Shown here: piece after piece, positions 48,371-61,800 of the stretch
How positions within the stretch are numbered: the first letter of the stretch is position 1
Layout: every line of letters begins with the position of its first letter
From: Phycomyces nitens
Lineage: Eukaryota; Mucoromycota; Mucoromycetes; Mucorales; Phycomycetaceae
DNA length: 64,000 nucleotides
Assembly: GCA_022702545.1 (NCBI GenBank)
Contig: JAHRBC010000003.1
Location: 3,286,001 to 3,350,000 of the forward strand
Direction of reading: 5' to 3'
The notes under the pieces: generated by a model
The model's database searches: none
The model's input: the letters and a program-made list of their open reading frames with translations, nothing else
What the model was told of the DNA's origin: nothing
Program-made: the position numbers and the translations under genes

Positions 48371-49078
48371 TTACAGGCCTCTTCTCTTCTTAAACTCATC
48401 CAAAATCTGTCCACTAGAAGAAGATCCACAACGGGTAGCACCCTTTTGCATAAAAGTGATAACCTGGTCCAAATTTTTAATACCTCCTGATGCCTTTACT
48501 TCAATGTTGTCGGGGACACTGGCGCGCATTAATTCAATGTCATCGTAAGTAGCGCCTGATGAAGCAAATCCAGTTGATGTCTTGACAAAGTCAGCTCCAG
48601 CTGCCACAGACAGCTTGCAGGCAGCAACAATCTCGTCTTTGGTGAGGTATGCATTTTCAAAGATGATCTTGAATACGACATTTTCGTTTTCTGCCTTTGA
48701 AGCCTCGATAACAGCCGTAATTTCCTTTTCACACTCTTCAATCAGACCAGATTTGAGATGACCAATATTGATCACAACGTCAAGCTCAATCGCACCATCC
48801 CGTACGGCCTGCACAGCCTCGGCAATCTTGGCACTGGTGGTCGCATTGCCATGAGGGAAGGAAATGACGGTACCGACCAATACGTTGGTTCCCTTTAGCA
48901 ATGAGGAGGCTTGCTTTACATCGCATGACTTGACACAGACCGACTTGACATCATACTCGGCAGCCAACCTGCACCCTTCGATCACATCCAATGTGGTTTG
49001 CTCAGGCTTGAGGATAGCGTGGTCAAACATCTTTGCGACCTGCTCATACGTGACAGTCTCGAGAGTGATACCAGACAT
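48371..49078 (-). CDS. deoC: Deoxyribose-phosphate aldolase (DERA)
   Basis: It cleaves 2-deoxyribose-5-phosphate to glyceraldehyde-3-phosphate and acetaldehyde in the cytosol, allowing use of deoxynucleosides. Single exon, 235 residues, start MSGITLETVTYEQ at 49078. The TIM-barrel hallmarks are DHAILKPEQT, VGTVISFPHG, ELDVVINIG (the Asp of the proton relay), VVFKIIFENAYL, the Schiff-base lysine in DFVKTSTGF, and VKASGGIKNLD with the second lysine. All expected catalytic residues are present. The lack of introns among intron-rich neighbours and the close likeness to bacterial-type DERA are noted, but base composition does not stand out. It is divergent from DPH6 with 527 bp between the starts. 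Confidence 0.95.
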   Translation of the reverse strand: MSGITLETVTYEQVAKMFDHAILKPEQTTLDVIEGCRLAAEYDVKSVCVKSCDVKQASSLLKGTNVLVGTVISFPHGNATTSAKIAEAVQAVRDGAIELDVVINIGHLKSGLIEECEKEITAVIEASKAENENVVFKIIFENAYLTKDEIVAACKLSVAAGADFVKTSTGFASSGATYDDIELMRASVPDNIEVKASGGIKNLDQVITFMQKGATRCGSSSSGQILDEFKKRRGL

Positions 49079-49605
49079 GTTTAACAAATTGACGATATTG
49101 GGAGTAAAAGAAAGTGTGTGAAAAAAAGAAAGGGTTCCTGTGAAGAAAATATAATGGGCCTTGTGGATTTTGTTTCCCCGAAACTGCCACAAGGATTCCC
49201 GTATTACTTGGTGGTATAAATGTCCATTTTGCTGGAAATCTCGACTGAAAACAGTGTATGTATGTGTGTGTGTGTGATACAAAGATAGACTAGGTATATT
49301 CAAGACGCTTATTATACTATATGCTACAATTGCAAAATATTTCTTGATTTGTGCTGTATTAAAATGATGAGATTCCATCAATGGATACTATCAATGGATA
49401 CTATCAATTGATACTATCAAGGGCCTCTGCTATAATCTACCCGTTCCAGTTCACTCTTTCTTTTTTTTGTATGGCTTCTCTTAAAGAAGCAGTCCCGTCT
49501 TGACTTTCATTTTATTTTTTCCTTTTCAAGACTTTGCTTTATATAATTGTCAATCAGGGCAGTATAATATCACATCTTTCTTGTTTTCATAATAAAAATT
49601 AGTAC
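49079..49605. promoter_or_regulatory. Divergent intergenic region between deoC and DPH6
   Basis: It contains three tandem copies of a 13-bp unit (atggatactatca, atggatactatca, attgatactatca) at 49381-49419 and a T-rich tract near 49455. It must contain both promoters; the tandem unit is the only clear candidate element. Confidence 0.5.
49381..49419. repeat. Three tandem 13-bp units in the deoC-DPH6 divergent promoter
   Basis: Two identical units and one with a single change (g to t at position 3). Their position midway between divergent starts makes a regulatory role possible. Confidence 0.7.
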
Positions 49606-52513
49606 ATGAAGGTTGTTGGTCTCATTAGGTATACAGAACAAGAGGATGATCTACTTGAGAGATGATTCCATAATCTAATCTCATATTGATTCCAAACTAC
49701 AGTGGTGGTAAAGATAGTTGCTACAACATGATGCAGTGCATCGCCAATGGGCATTCGATTGTTGCACTTGCTAATCTCAAACCACCCGTGGAATCCGGCA
49801 AGGGTAACATCCTGTTCTGCTCAGCCTTTGGCACTTGTAATTAATACCAAGCATAATAAATATCAGATGAACTCGATAGCTTTATGTACCAAACCGTTGG
49901 CCACGATGCTATACATTTTTACTCTGATTGTATGGATCTTCCATTATACAGAAGAGAAATCAATGGAAAATCCGTACTTCAAAAGTCGGATTATGTCGTG
50001 ACAGCCAATGATGAGACTGAAGATCTCTATCTATTGCTTAAAGATGTCCTGGTAAGCCAAAGCCCGGCCGAGAAAGGATTCGATTTTAAATCAAGTGTTA
50101 TAGAAAGATCACCCGGATGTCAAAGGTGTTTCTGTGGGTGCAATCTTGTCAAACTATCAGCGTGTCCGGGTTGAGCATGTGTAAGAGAGACCAGGATAGC
50201 TGGTTGTCAGACTACTGACTATCTTGTAGGTGCAATCGTCTTGGCTTGACATCTTTAGCATATCTGTGGAGACGAGACCAGCGTGAATTGCTGGCAGAAA
50301 TGGCAGCAGCTAATGTGAATGCTGTCTTGATCAAGGTGGCAGCCATGGGTCTCAAACCTGCTCACCTTGAAAAGAGTATTGCACAAATGTACCCTATTCT
50401 CTGCAATTTGGTAAGAGGGCTCTAAATGTGAATATTAGCGGGATGGTTATATTAAAGAGATACTAGAATGAAAAATACGATTTGCATGTGTGTGGAGAAG
50501 GTGGTGAATACGAAACCTTTACATTGGACTGCCCGCTGTTCAAAAAGAGAATTGTAGTGTAAGTTTTAATAAAAATGAATTGAGGTCCTGTTATTCTGAC
50601 AATTGAGCATTGTTCTTTAGAGAAGAAAGAGAAACTGTCGTTCATTCGGACGATGCATTTGCTCCTGTGGCTTACTTGAGGTTCAAGAAGTGTGTTTTGG
50701 TTGAAAAATCACCCGAGGAGATGGTGGGAATGGAAAGTATAAAAAAGATGGACTGGAAAAAGTGGGAATCGTATGAATCACTTGTGTCTGCAATGAAGTC
50801 CAAGGACCAGTTGCAATATCCAAAATTGCCTATCAAGGTTGGACTAGTGGAACAATATACCAACCAGCATGGTATGTTTGATGATCATAAACTAGCCCTT
50901 AATAACAATATTATAATTACAAACCAGACGAGGCCTATGTCGTTTGTCAAAGAGGTCCTCTGTATGCCATTGCATCCATTACTGCATATGACGATGAGAC
51001 ACCTGAAGAAGTCCAGCAGGGTGCTTTTGAAAGCATTGAAGACGAGACATTCCAGTGTATGCTGACAGTACAAGGTATATGACTAATGTGCCAAGGTATT
51101 CTTTATCAACCATAAAATTCCTTTATAGATAAGTTGATGAACCATGATCTTTCCTGGGATGATGTTGTTTCCATGAATGTGTTCGTTGCTGACATGGCTG
51201 ATTTTGGCCGTGTCAATTCAGTCTATAAGCAATTCTTTGATATCAATCCAGCACCTCGGTAAGTATCCGCAAAAGAAATAGATACCTGACATTGTATTGA
51301 ACGGCAAATTATGTATAGCGCTCTAGTAGGAGCAAAGCTAAAAGGACTGGCCAAACTAAAGATTGATCTTGTCGCTTGCAAGAAACCAGATGATGAGAAA
51401 AAGACTACAATGCATGTACAGGGCATATCATACTGGGCCCCTGCAAACATTGGTCCATATTCTCAAACAGTTACAGTAAGTCGAATAGGTTTTTTTTTGT
51501 TATCCTGCTCATCATTCATCATAGGCAGTCGACCATGTCTGGGTAGCTGGCCAGATTGGACTTGTGCCCGAAACTCTGGAACTTCCCAAGCCCTCTTGCT
51601 TTATACAAGAGGCCGCGCTATCTCTGCGCAACCTAGAAACAGTTATCAAGGCATTGGACATGTCTTTAAAAGACAGTGTTGCCCTTTGCTACTGTTATGT
51701 AACTCGGGTTGAGCATCTCCAAATGGCCCAGGCAGCTTGGAATGAATACATTGAAGTAAGTTGTCCCAAATGACTATCAAATAGTAATACATGGTTGTGT
51801 AGGATGGTGTATCTGCACCAATTGCATTCTTGGTGGTACCCGCATTACCAAAGGGTGGTTTGGTAGAATGGCAAGTTATGCTTTACTTGACCTTACCTAT
51901 TACCAAAGGAGATTCTTCGGATGAGGAAGAACAAGAGGCATTGCGTAAACTGGCTAGTCTATCCTTGAATCAGGCACCTTTTGGTAACAAAGTTATTCAC
52001 ATAAACTTAGTATTAATAGACTTGTTTAGATTACACAACCTTGGACTCGGATGCATCTATCGATATACAAGCTTATTCTCAAAACAAATCCACGACAGTC
52101 GTAGCTACTGCGTCTGTGTTTGGTAGGACAAGTAAATATATATTGAACAATCTAACTATTTATTGAATAGACACAAAGCAGCCTTCATATAGCCTTGAAA
52201 TTTTGGTCAAGAAGCTAGTGGCTGAATTAGACAAGACTCTTATTCGTTGCAAGAAGACCTGGTCAGATGTGCTCTGTATAAAGCTATTCTGCTACCAAGA
52301 TCTTGATGTATCCAAGGACGATGTTCGAAAAGGTTAGACAGACTCTTATGAAACCGTAATATTCACCTCGGTATTCTATTCTACATAGCACTCGAAAACG
52401 AACTGGCCAGCATGACAAATGAGACACCGGCCATCAGTGAAGTGCCAGTGGTTGCCATAGGACCTTATGGAACTGGTCTCATTGGTGCCAGTTTACATGC
52501 TCTCAAACAATAA
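49606..52513 (+). CDS. DPH6: Diphthine-ammonia ligase (DPH6) with C-terminal RidA-like domains
   Basis: It carries out the last, ATP- and ammonium-dependent step of diphthamide formation on elongation factor 2. Exon 1 is eight codons (MKVVGLIS, 49606-49628); splicing completes the PP-loop [19 protein letters not shown]. About 12 short exons follow. The N-terminal adenine-nucleotide hydrolase-type domain shows [42 protein letters not shown] and [18 protein letters not shown]-terminal to it are two RidA/YjgF-type domains; the first includes [16 protein letters not shown] and [11 protein letters not shown]. This is the three-domain layout of yeast YLR143w rather than the short archaeal enzyme. 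The last exon ends SLHALKQ. All key motifs are present. Confidence 0.93.
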
Positions 52514-52580
52514 TGATTGTGATTTTAGAATTATATACAATGAAAGGATATCTATATTTTCAAGTAAATATACATGAGGG

Positions 52581-54278
52581 TTACTTCACAAAGAATCTAG
52601 AGTCAATATAAGCATCTTCATCTTCGTCGTCGCTAGAGCAATCGATGCGTTTGAGCAAATCTCCTGGGGCCGGAAGAGTAAGTCCGGCAAGTCGGATAGT
52701 GTCGAGTACAAAGGTGCCCTTGTCGTGCTAAGCAAACCCATTTGTAATCAGTTGTTCTACACTTTTCTTTTCTTTCTTTTTTACTTGAACCTTACCTTGA
52801 ACGGGTCAAAAATTGAACTAGTGAGATGAGGAACAAGGGCATCAAAAGGCATTTCTAGTATAGCCGACTCATTGGCCTTCAAGACAGCCATGGCACAAAA
52901 GGTTAACATGTGTGGACCATCAGCCAGAACTATATCAATGGTATTCTGAGCGAGACACAGGGGACCACAGGATCCAAAAAGAGATATGAACCACTGTGTA
53001 GCATACATTGATGGAACAATGCCTTCGTTCTCAAAATGAGTATGAATACGGGGAAATTCAATAGATATCTGCTCATCTAAATCTTGGAGTAGCTCTTGCA
53101 GTCCCTTCATTGAAGGAAGAAAGAGGGTTCGAAGACCGGGAGAATGAGGCCTATGGCTTAGTAGTGTAACAAGAACACCAAAAGCATACTTCTCTTTCAG
53201 CTGTTGCAAAACATATTGGTAAGATAAAAATATGGGCAAACATATACACTCACATGTAGCAATAAGCAGCCGGCAATGAAATTCATACCTTGGCAATACC
53301 CAAGTTCACGATCATAGACCGAATATGCTTTTAATACTCGGAACAAGGACTCTTTACCTTTGTCTGTCTTAAAGAGGGGTTCATTGGGATAGGTCCGATC
53401 GAGATCCTTTCGAATCTGCTTTTCATGCTCGGATACTTCCTTGAGCATGACTGGATATATTACATTGGACCTTTCTATATAGGAAAATTTCTTCCGGAAG
53501 GCTTCGCGTGCAGAGGGGGTGAGACCAAGTGCCAATTGTCGCCGAAGTTCTTCCGGTCGAGTGTAGCCAGTAGTATTGCCATGGAGATTGATGGCTACAG
53601 CCCAGATTTCTGGTTTGGATCTATTGATGTCCGTGGCTGTTACTTGTTTTGGTCTGACCTTAATTAGATGAGCTGTGTGGTGTGGATAAAGAATTACCTT
53701 TGTTTTCGAGTGTAAAGGTATCCAACCATAAATGATACAATTGCAAATGTTTTAAAGGGAAAATAAAGTAAAAAGAATATTCTAATTGGAGTGTTTTGAA
53801 AAGGAAAATACATTAATATATCTTGAGCGGCATGCGTGAGAGTTAATAAAGGAGTTAGGATAGTAGACGGAAAGATTGGTAGGGGAGTTGTTTTGGATGG
53901 CAGGGCCGTATGCATTGAGTTATAGGCAGGGGCGTCCGGCACTGTCGCCATGGACGCCTTGGTGATTGTTGGACGCGTGGGGGGAGGCGTAAGAAGGAAG
54001 CTGGTGGTCGATTGTGGGATGTGCAGCTCTGAAAATAGGTTTGTACTCGGCAATGGGCCCGATTGCGGAGGAAATGAGGAGGATGGTGTCGGGGAGTTTC
54101 TGGTGGTGGGTTTGACAAAGGTTGCCTGGGGCTTGTAATACGATTGGGCAATACTCGATACATAATAGTAAGCGCCTGGAAAGGACCTGTTGAAGACGAC
54201 GGTTGATATGGAGGTATATTGTAGGAGAAAAATGTCCATGGTAACCGCGAATAGGATGATAAGTACTGGGCCATACAT
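52581..54278 (-). CDS. TBC-domain Rab GTPase-activating protein with N-terminal membrane segments
   Basis: Stimulates GTP hydrolysis by a Rab. About five exons; the start is tentatively MYGPVLIILFAVTMD (54278). TBC hallmarks: IRKDLDRTYPNEPLF (the Arg finger of motif IxxDxxR) and RELGYCQGMNFIAGCLL (the Gln finger in YCQG), then PSMYATQWFISLFG and an acidic tail (DCSSDDEDEDAY). Ahead of the TBC domain, the same frame encodes a hydrophobic start (YGPVLIILFAVTMDIFLLQY), a Ser/Thr/Pro-rich stretch and a second hydrophobic segment (IRIFFLLYFPFKTFAIVSFM). A 44-nt intron joins YTRKQR to PKQVTATDINRSKPEIWAVA. Alternatively these exons belong to a separate small gene and the GAP starts further in. A 5' UTR intron is possible, since a TTTGCACTTGCAG acceptor lies upstream. 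Confidence 0.75.
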
Positions 54279-55845
54279 TATGCAAATAGCGATATATCTC
54301 TGCAAGTGCAAAAAATATATGTATATATACGTATATACATATATATATATATATATATCTGTATATATATTACTCAGTCGGCTCTGAAGTATACCTCAGT
54401 GACAAGGCTTACTTCAGGAGAGACACGTTAGAGAATTGGGATACGAGCAAGACGAAGAATAAAGGCTTTTTGAATTGATCCTTGTCTCCCACTTTATGCT
54501 AATGTCGTCAGTGTGACTAGCTTTCGTGGGACTCAACAGGCTTCAAGGATCGTCGTGTGAAGATCTTTGAGAAGCCCAAGGTTCAGGGCAGCTGTATCTC
54601 CTCTGGGAAAAGGTATGGCTTTAAAGAAACAGATTTCTCATGACCAACCTGGACAGAAGTACTGCATTATCAATATGGTTTACAATAGGTCCAGTGATAT
54701 AAGATCACGGATATATCAGATTTTCTGGGTTGTGTTTATCAAAGGGAACTTGGTCGTCTTTCTAACGTATCATACGATGAAATGCTATGTAGGCCACAAA
54801 CCAGACCAACCTTTTTGATTATAAAAGTAGATGTTTGAAAAGGCAATAATTGATTCTAGCTGCCATAGGTTTCCTTTTGGCAGCATCTAAAGGAGTCTTG
54901 ATAAGCTTTGGATTCAAAGCAGATAAAATGAGGGTGCTGATGTGATTATCTTGCCATTTTGGCTTTACAATATCTATGGAGAGCCAAAAAAAAACATGGC
55001 CATACTATACATGCGTATGTGTTTTATAAGTAGTTGAGATTAATACAACATTAGATTGATGTCTCAATTATACATTGTACTCGTGGCATTCTTTTGTTTC
55101 AGCCATCTCAAACCTTGTATAATAGACAAAAAGAGGATTCTATTGATAAAATACATGTTATTCAACCTATTTTATTTTATTTTTTGGTGATTAGTCTGGT
55201 AGATTGCTGCAATCTTGACTAGAACTGGATGTTGAATGCTAATGAATCAAAACTCTTTGACAATGGCATAATTGTGCCCGGAATACCTTTTAGATGCAAT
55301 TGATTGATTGGGCATTGATTCTTTTTGAGAATCTAAAGCCAATCTCTTTTCATCATTATCATTCTTGGATATCACTGTAAGGATATAGCTGATTGTGCGG
55401 GGATCTAAATTAATATATATATAAAGAAAAATGACAAATTAGGTAGATATTTCTGTATGCAGTGATTGGTCAATACACTTCTTTACAGATAATCCGAATT
55501 TCTGGATAGATTGGAGGTCGAGACTTTATAAATACTTAACCGAAAATTTATTGAAAGAATTCATGGCTATTAAAAATAAAATAAAATAAAATAAAATAAA
55601 GAAAATATTGACGGGTTTTGAAAAAAGAAATGTGCATTATGTTCTAACCAACTTTCTCAACATTCTTGAGACTCTCCAACATTGTAATTGCAGCAATAAT
55701 TACAACATTGGATGAAGAATCACAAACATATCTACGAGAGTTAAAGAAGTATGATAGAGTTCGATGCATTATTTATAGAGCTATAGGCAAAAAGGTGGGT
55801 GTTAATTTCAGTGGATACGATTTTTTCTTAAGAAAAAGAGAGAGG
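54279..55845. other. 1.6-kb intergenic region
   Basis: It contains (TA)n tracts at 54310-54370 and an (AAAAT)n tract at 55576-55602. The 83-codon frame at 54567 and the 64-codon frame at 55666 have no support. Confidence 0.5.
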
Positions 55846-58800
55846 TCAGTAAGAGTTTGACGTCTGATCGTGTAATAGATATCGGTTGACTTCAGGGATA
55901 TCCATAATTGGCTCAGTCACTGACTGTTGCATTGGTTCCATTATGTCTTCCAGTCGATTGTCAATCTCATCGCCACTCTCAGAATAAGCATCATCAGCAG
56001 CAGATGCTTCACCGTCTGAAAGGTCTTGCATTTGAAGGGGAACATGTTCCTTTTCACTACTCTCGGGCTCCAGTTTAAGCTTGGATTGTTTATCAGAAAA
56101 CTCGCCAATGGTCGCCTTTCGCTTCCTGTTGGCCGTCTGTCTCTTGGATGGTGGTTTTGGGTTCATGATAAGATCACAAAGGGCATCAATGCGTCGAGAT
56201 ATTACAAGGTCTTTGGGCCATGCAAACTTCTCCATCACCAGATTAGCATCATCTCCATCAGGATCACGGATATCTTCATCCTCAATGATCTTTTGTTTGA
56301 TTTTATAAAAAGGAAGATCGGGATCTTCAATCAATAGGTCACTTCTACCAACACCATGCTGGCAAATACCAAGTAATAAAGCCTTGTCATGAGCAGGCAC
56401 TTCCCACCATCTACAATGTAAAAGGCGTTAATCAAATAACAATACATAATCTATCGCTTACCCTGGCAGTCCAGATGTCTTGCGCGCGTTTAACAGAAGC
56501 GCGTCCAGATCAGGGTGAACTATGACTTCCTCTCGTATTTTCTTCATCTGAGCAATACGTCTCAACGCACGTCTTGCCTTGTCGAAAGGAACAAGATCTG
56601 TGGTATCGTTACTGTCATCTCTGTCCGTAGGTGCTGCTCCACCCGCACTCTGGGGTTCCAGGCTCGACTCCCGGCTTGTTACCAGAGCCATGCCCTGAGG
56701 CTGAGGGTTTAAAGGAGAGGACTCGAGGGTTTCTTGATCAGGGAGTTGGGCTGAGATCAAAGGTGCCTCTTGCTCATGACGCTTCATCACATCATCACAT
56801 GCGCTTACAATTGTCTGGTAGTAAAGATCAAGAGATTCGTCAGTCTTCTTTTCCAGACCGGCAATCTCCTTGAATCGATCCCATCTGATTTCTGGCTCAT
56901 TTGGTTCAGTATCCACACCGTACGACATGAGAACTCTCAAGAAGTCGCCCTTGTTCTTCTTGGACCATCGATTGGAGATCTCATTCATCTTTGATCTCTG
57001 GCGCTGGGTCTGTCGTGTCTCTCTTCGGCGTCCTTTCCCGCCGCGATCTCTTCTTGAGTCTCTTTCGTTGCCCCTGCGTCTTCGCATCCCACCTGCATGT
57101 TCCCGAAGAAAGGCAGCAATGATTCGTCGTAAACGCATGCCAATATCTGCCTTTGAGGGCCAGACATAGACTTGTCCTTCATCATCGTCCTCTTTTACAA
57201 CAGCTGGTTGTTCTTTTGCTTCTACCGAACCTTGTCTGCTATCGTAATCTTCATCATTCTTATCTAGTGATCCAGTAGGAACATCGTCGTCTTCTAAAGA
57301 GCCTGCTTTGCTGTCGTCGTACTTTTTTCCATAGAATGAAAATTCGGGATCGTTGCGCATGGCAAGATACCTAAGAAAATGCTAAATATTTTCCGTTTTG
57401 TTTTATTGTATCAATTACTTACTGTTGGTAGCCATGCTTACAGATACCCAAGAGCAGACTTCTGTCTTCGTCTTCGGTCCACCAATCGGCAGGAGGAGAT
57501 CCTAGAAACCAGAGGTAAGTATCTATTCTACGCTTGGGTGAAAAGAGATCTGGGCTTACCTGTCACCTTTGGTACAGGAAGAGCCTTGGCTTCCTTCCAG
57601 TTCTTGGGCACAATCTTGTCACGAATAAGGTGCAACATTTGAATGCGTAGTAGAAAGTTACGGCCTAGAATATTGACATTTAACAATGAGAATCCTCTGT
57701 TTAGACAAATGCAAGTATTCCAAACATACCCTTTCGTTCGACATGTTCTATATAATCTGCAGGAGCATGAGCCAAGAAAGACTTGAATTCAGCAATCTGT
57801 TTTTTGCTTGCTCCAATATAAGGTATGCTCTCGTCTCCTTCGACTTCATCGTCAGCATCCATCTCAAGAATATCTTCAATGTCGTCAATCAACTTTCGGT
57901 CCTCTTCATGACTAGCCTCAATCGATGGTAGAACTTTGCGCATTAGTGCGCGTGTAACAGCCTTGAGGTCTTTTTCTGATCTACGAGGGAAATGAGCCTG
58001 CATCTGGTCCCAGCGACCATAGCCATATATCATCAACTTTCTTTCATATTTGGTCTTTTCAGAAAGACTCCAACTGCGCAATTGGTTGTTTTTTCTTGGC
58101 TTGTCTTCTTCGTCCTCATACGCGTCTGAATCGTCTCCATTATCATTTGATGAATAGTTGCCGTCAGTAGGACGAGCTCCAAAGCGTTGAACCCGACGTC
58201 TTCTTCTTGGTTCTGCCACAATTAGCTTATTTTCATCAGGAGCATCTTTTGTTTCAATGTTTGCCTTTGCTGCCCATTTCTCCCAGAAATCTGGATCATC
58301 AAGCTCTACTCCTAAATTATCGTTGGTGGTCGAAAAGGTGGCCTTTGAGAACACAGAGCCCTTTTCATTGCCTTCGTGTTTGATGACAGTAGTGCGTCTT
58401 TCAAGGATCTGATCGATATCTTCCTCACAGAACTGGGTGCTGGCTTCGTCGTCCAACATTGCACCATAGGCGCCTTTCTTCAACAGGTCTTCAATCTGTT
58501 TTTTGCTTAGTTCATTCTTAAATTGGCCGCTTTCATCGATTTCTCCTGAGCCAGCTCTCGACATCACAGCCTTGTCCAGACCAAGCTTCATTCCGGCACG
58601 GTCAAACATGTCTTTTTCATAGGTATTAGCGCAGATAAGACGATAGATTTGCACAGGCTTCGTTTGTCCAATACGATGACAACGTGCCTGAGCCTGGAGA
58701 TCGTTTTGAGGATTCCAATCACTGTCAAAAATAATGCAAGTATCAGCCGCTGTCAGGTTGATTCCGACACCACCTGCTCTTGTACACAACAAAAACACAA

Positions 58801-61800
58801 ATGATTCCTCAATTGGCAGCGTAGAGAAACGATCAATGGCTGCCTGTCTTTGGTCACCAGGAACGCTTCCGTCAATACGTTCATAAGCATAGCTGCGACC
58901 ACGTAGGTAGTCAGCCAAGATATCCAAACAGCTATAGCACTAAAGTTTAGCAATGAGTCTTGGCACAATATTACGTTCTTACGTGGTGAATTGAGAGAAG
59001 ATGAGCACTTTGTGATTTCCTTGGATAAGTTTCTTTAGCAACTTATCAATCAAGACCTTTAAAGAAAATATTGTAAGTATTCTGTAGCTTTTATCTAGTG
59101 TGTGTTTTTTGTCGTACAAGTTTTCCAGAGGATTGAACAAGACAGTTGAACTGTTCTTGAGGGCCCTTTGCATTGCATTCCGACACAATGACTTCTTCGG
59201 CACCTTCGAGCAGGTATGGGTGGACACAACACTTGCGAAGCTGCATCATGATATTGCGAAGATGTGGCACTTCTTTGTTCGCTATGGATATATATATGTA
59301 TATAAGACATGGTTATGACGACAATATTTTCATAGACCCTCCTTACATTTTCCAGATCTCTTCAAGAAACTAAAGTTCTTTTCCAAAATGGCTCTATACC
59401 ATTTCTTTTGTGGATTAGTCAATTCTACTTCTACCACTGTTTCTTCTTTCACTGGAATCGTCTTTTCAACATCTTCCTTGAAACGTCTGAGCATGATTGG
59501 CTTCAGTAGTGCCTGCAATTTCTCGACTTCAGCTGCAGTCTTTAGTGCTCCATACTCGGCAAAGAATAATCGTTCATCACTATAATAGTTTATAAGTCTC
59601 TATCAATATAATTCGTATAGACTTCATAAGTTACCTAAATATCTCGGGCTGCAAAAAGTTCAATAGACTGTAAAGCTCATCGAGATTGTTCTGGAGTGGA
59701 GTTCCTAATAACAGAATAAGATTATTATACATACGTTTTGAGCTTAAATGGTCTTACCAGTCAACAGAACCTTGTGTTCCAAGTAAAAGGTCTTGAGGAC
59801 CTCTAGTACCTTGGATTGCTATGATTTGGCAAGGCTGTATAAGCAAACAATCGGATGGCTGACTAAATCTCGTCTACCTTGTTTTTCAGTCTGTGTGCCT
59901 CATCAAAGATTCCACAGCGCCATGGGATTTCCTTTAGAACATCAGCTCCAGCTGAGGCCTACCAACAAGATCACCGAATGGTAAATAGTAGATTCGTATA
60001 ATAAAGTCTTGGAGTACATACCATTTCATAAGTAGTGATGATTACATCAAACTTATATCTGTCTGGAATGATCTTTCCATTGATGTCTTTGTAATGGAAC
60101 TCGGTCTCGTAAATTAGATTACGTGCCAATTGACTACCACGATAATCAATCACATTAAGATCTGTCCATGCCTTGAAGGCACGCTCCCAATGGGGAATTG
60201 CTGATTTAATGATAATTGTCAGTATGCTTTGTTAGCATGAGTCTATATTGTACATACTTGATAGTGGTGCGACTACCAAGAATGGGCCACGAACGCCGAG
60301 GTGGTGGTAGATATCGTTGAGGAACGCAACGGACTGTACGGTTTTTCCTATTGATTATATACCGATTGATCAGCCCTAGTCTAATGCTTGGTTCGATTGC
60401 TTACCCAACCCCATTTCATCTGCAAGAATACTAGACCGATAACTAAAGTAGCAAAAACGGAGCCAGTTGAGACCCTCGAGCTGATAAGATCTCAGCGAGT
60501 TTGCGTATCGATATCTAGAATAATTAATGCAAGTTAATAGACTTTCTAACATGGCCTATTGTTGCTTACACGGGTGAAGAGTCGTATTTCATAAAGCGCG
60601 TGAAATCTGGGCGTGGTGAAGGGTTAGGGACCTTTTGGGGTGGGATAAATCTGTGGGCATGAAACTCGTCAATCTTTGTCTTGTCGATCTAAAGTCACAC
60701 TGGTTAGTAAACAAGCCAAGTCCAAACATCCTTGCTTTTACCTGCTCAACATCTTCTTCTGTTTCCCAAGTACATTGATCATAATAAAGCCCGTTCCATT
60801 TGGCAAGATAAAAGATTTTGTTTTCACCCGAGATAGGATCTGTCAACTCTCCCTCATCGATAATGCGATCCAGCTACAAGGCACGATGAGTATTGCTCTT
60901 GTTCTTATTCATCATAAATCTATAGTTACCTTGAGATGTTCTCTAAAATCCTCTCCCTTTTCACCATCCTGGTACCATTTCTGCAAAAACTTCTTTACGC
61001 GATGTTTACCCAGATGCTCTCCCTCGATCTGGTCTAGTGGGACCCATTCAACATGATGGAAACTTGAATTCTGTAGAGAGAGCTTAGGAACCACATCTCT
61101 TAATTCGACAATAACAGTAACCTACCTTGTATTTAACAAGCAGCGTTTCCTCTCCAGTCTCCGGATCTTTCTTGTAGTCCAAGATTCTCTCAAAAATCTA
61201 TAAATTGTTAACATCTTTATGGCAACCAATATACATTACCTTTGTGCTCATTGGGATCACTACTGATTCGTCTTGCTCTACAAGACCGCCAGCTCCACCC
61301 ATCTTTTTCGGCTTCTTTCGCATCTTGGACCTACCACCATCGCTGTCCTCAAACTCGCTTCCTTCAGATTGCTCAGAATCTTCGGTTGCAAAGTCCTAGT
61401 GTAATCCAAACTTTCTTTTTTAGTTTTTCTGTATATTTTTGGCGTCCATACACATGGACTAAATGCTCGTACCACTTCTTCCTCTTCAGATGTTTCTTCA
61501 TAGGAAGCCTTCTTCTTTTTTGCATTCCTCTGTGGTCGTTTTGGACGCGGAGGTGCAACAGTTTCTGGCATGGACATTGGTCTCGATTGAAAGTATTGTC
61601 TTTGATATTGCTGTTGTTGTTGTTGTTGTTGTTGTTGTCGTTGAATATGCTGCTGAGCATGCTGATGGTGCTGCGATGGCTGCTGTTGATGATGATGTTG
61701 CTGTGCCTGGTGCTGGGCATGCTGCTGCTGATAAGCCTGTAAGAGTGCAAGCGAATTCTGTTGGGTCATCTGGAATCCACTATTAGGGCGTGGAAATGAG

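Noticed and set aside
55666..55860. 64-codon frame overlapping the CHD 3' end
   Set aside because: Overlaps the real gene antisense and matches nothing recognised.
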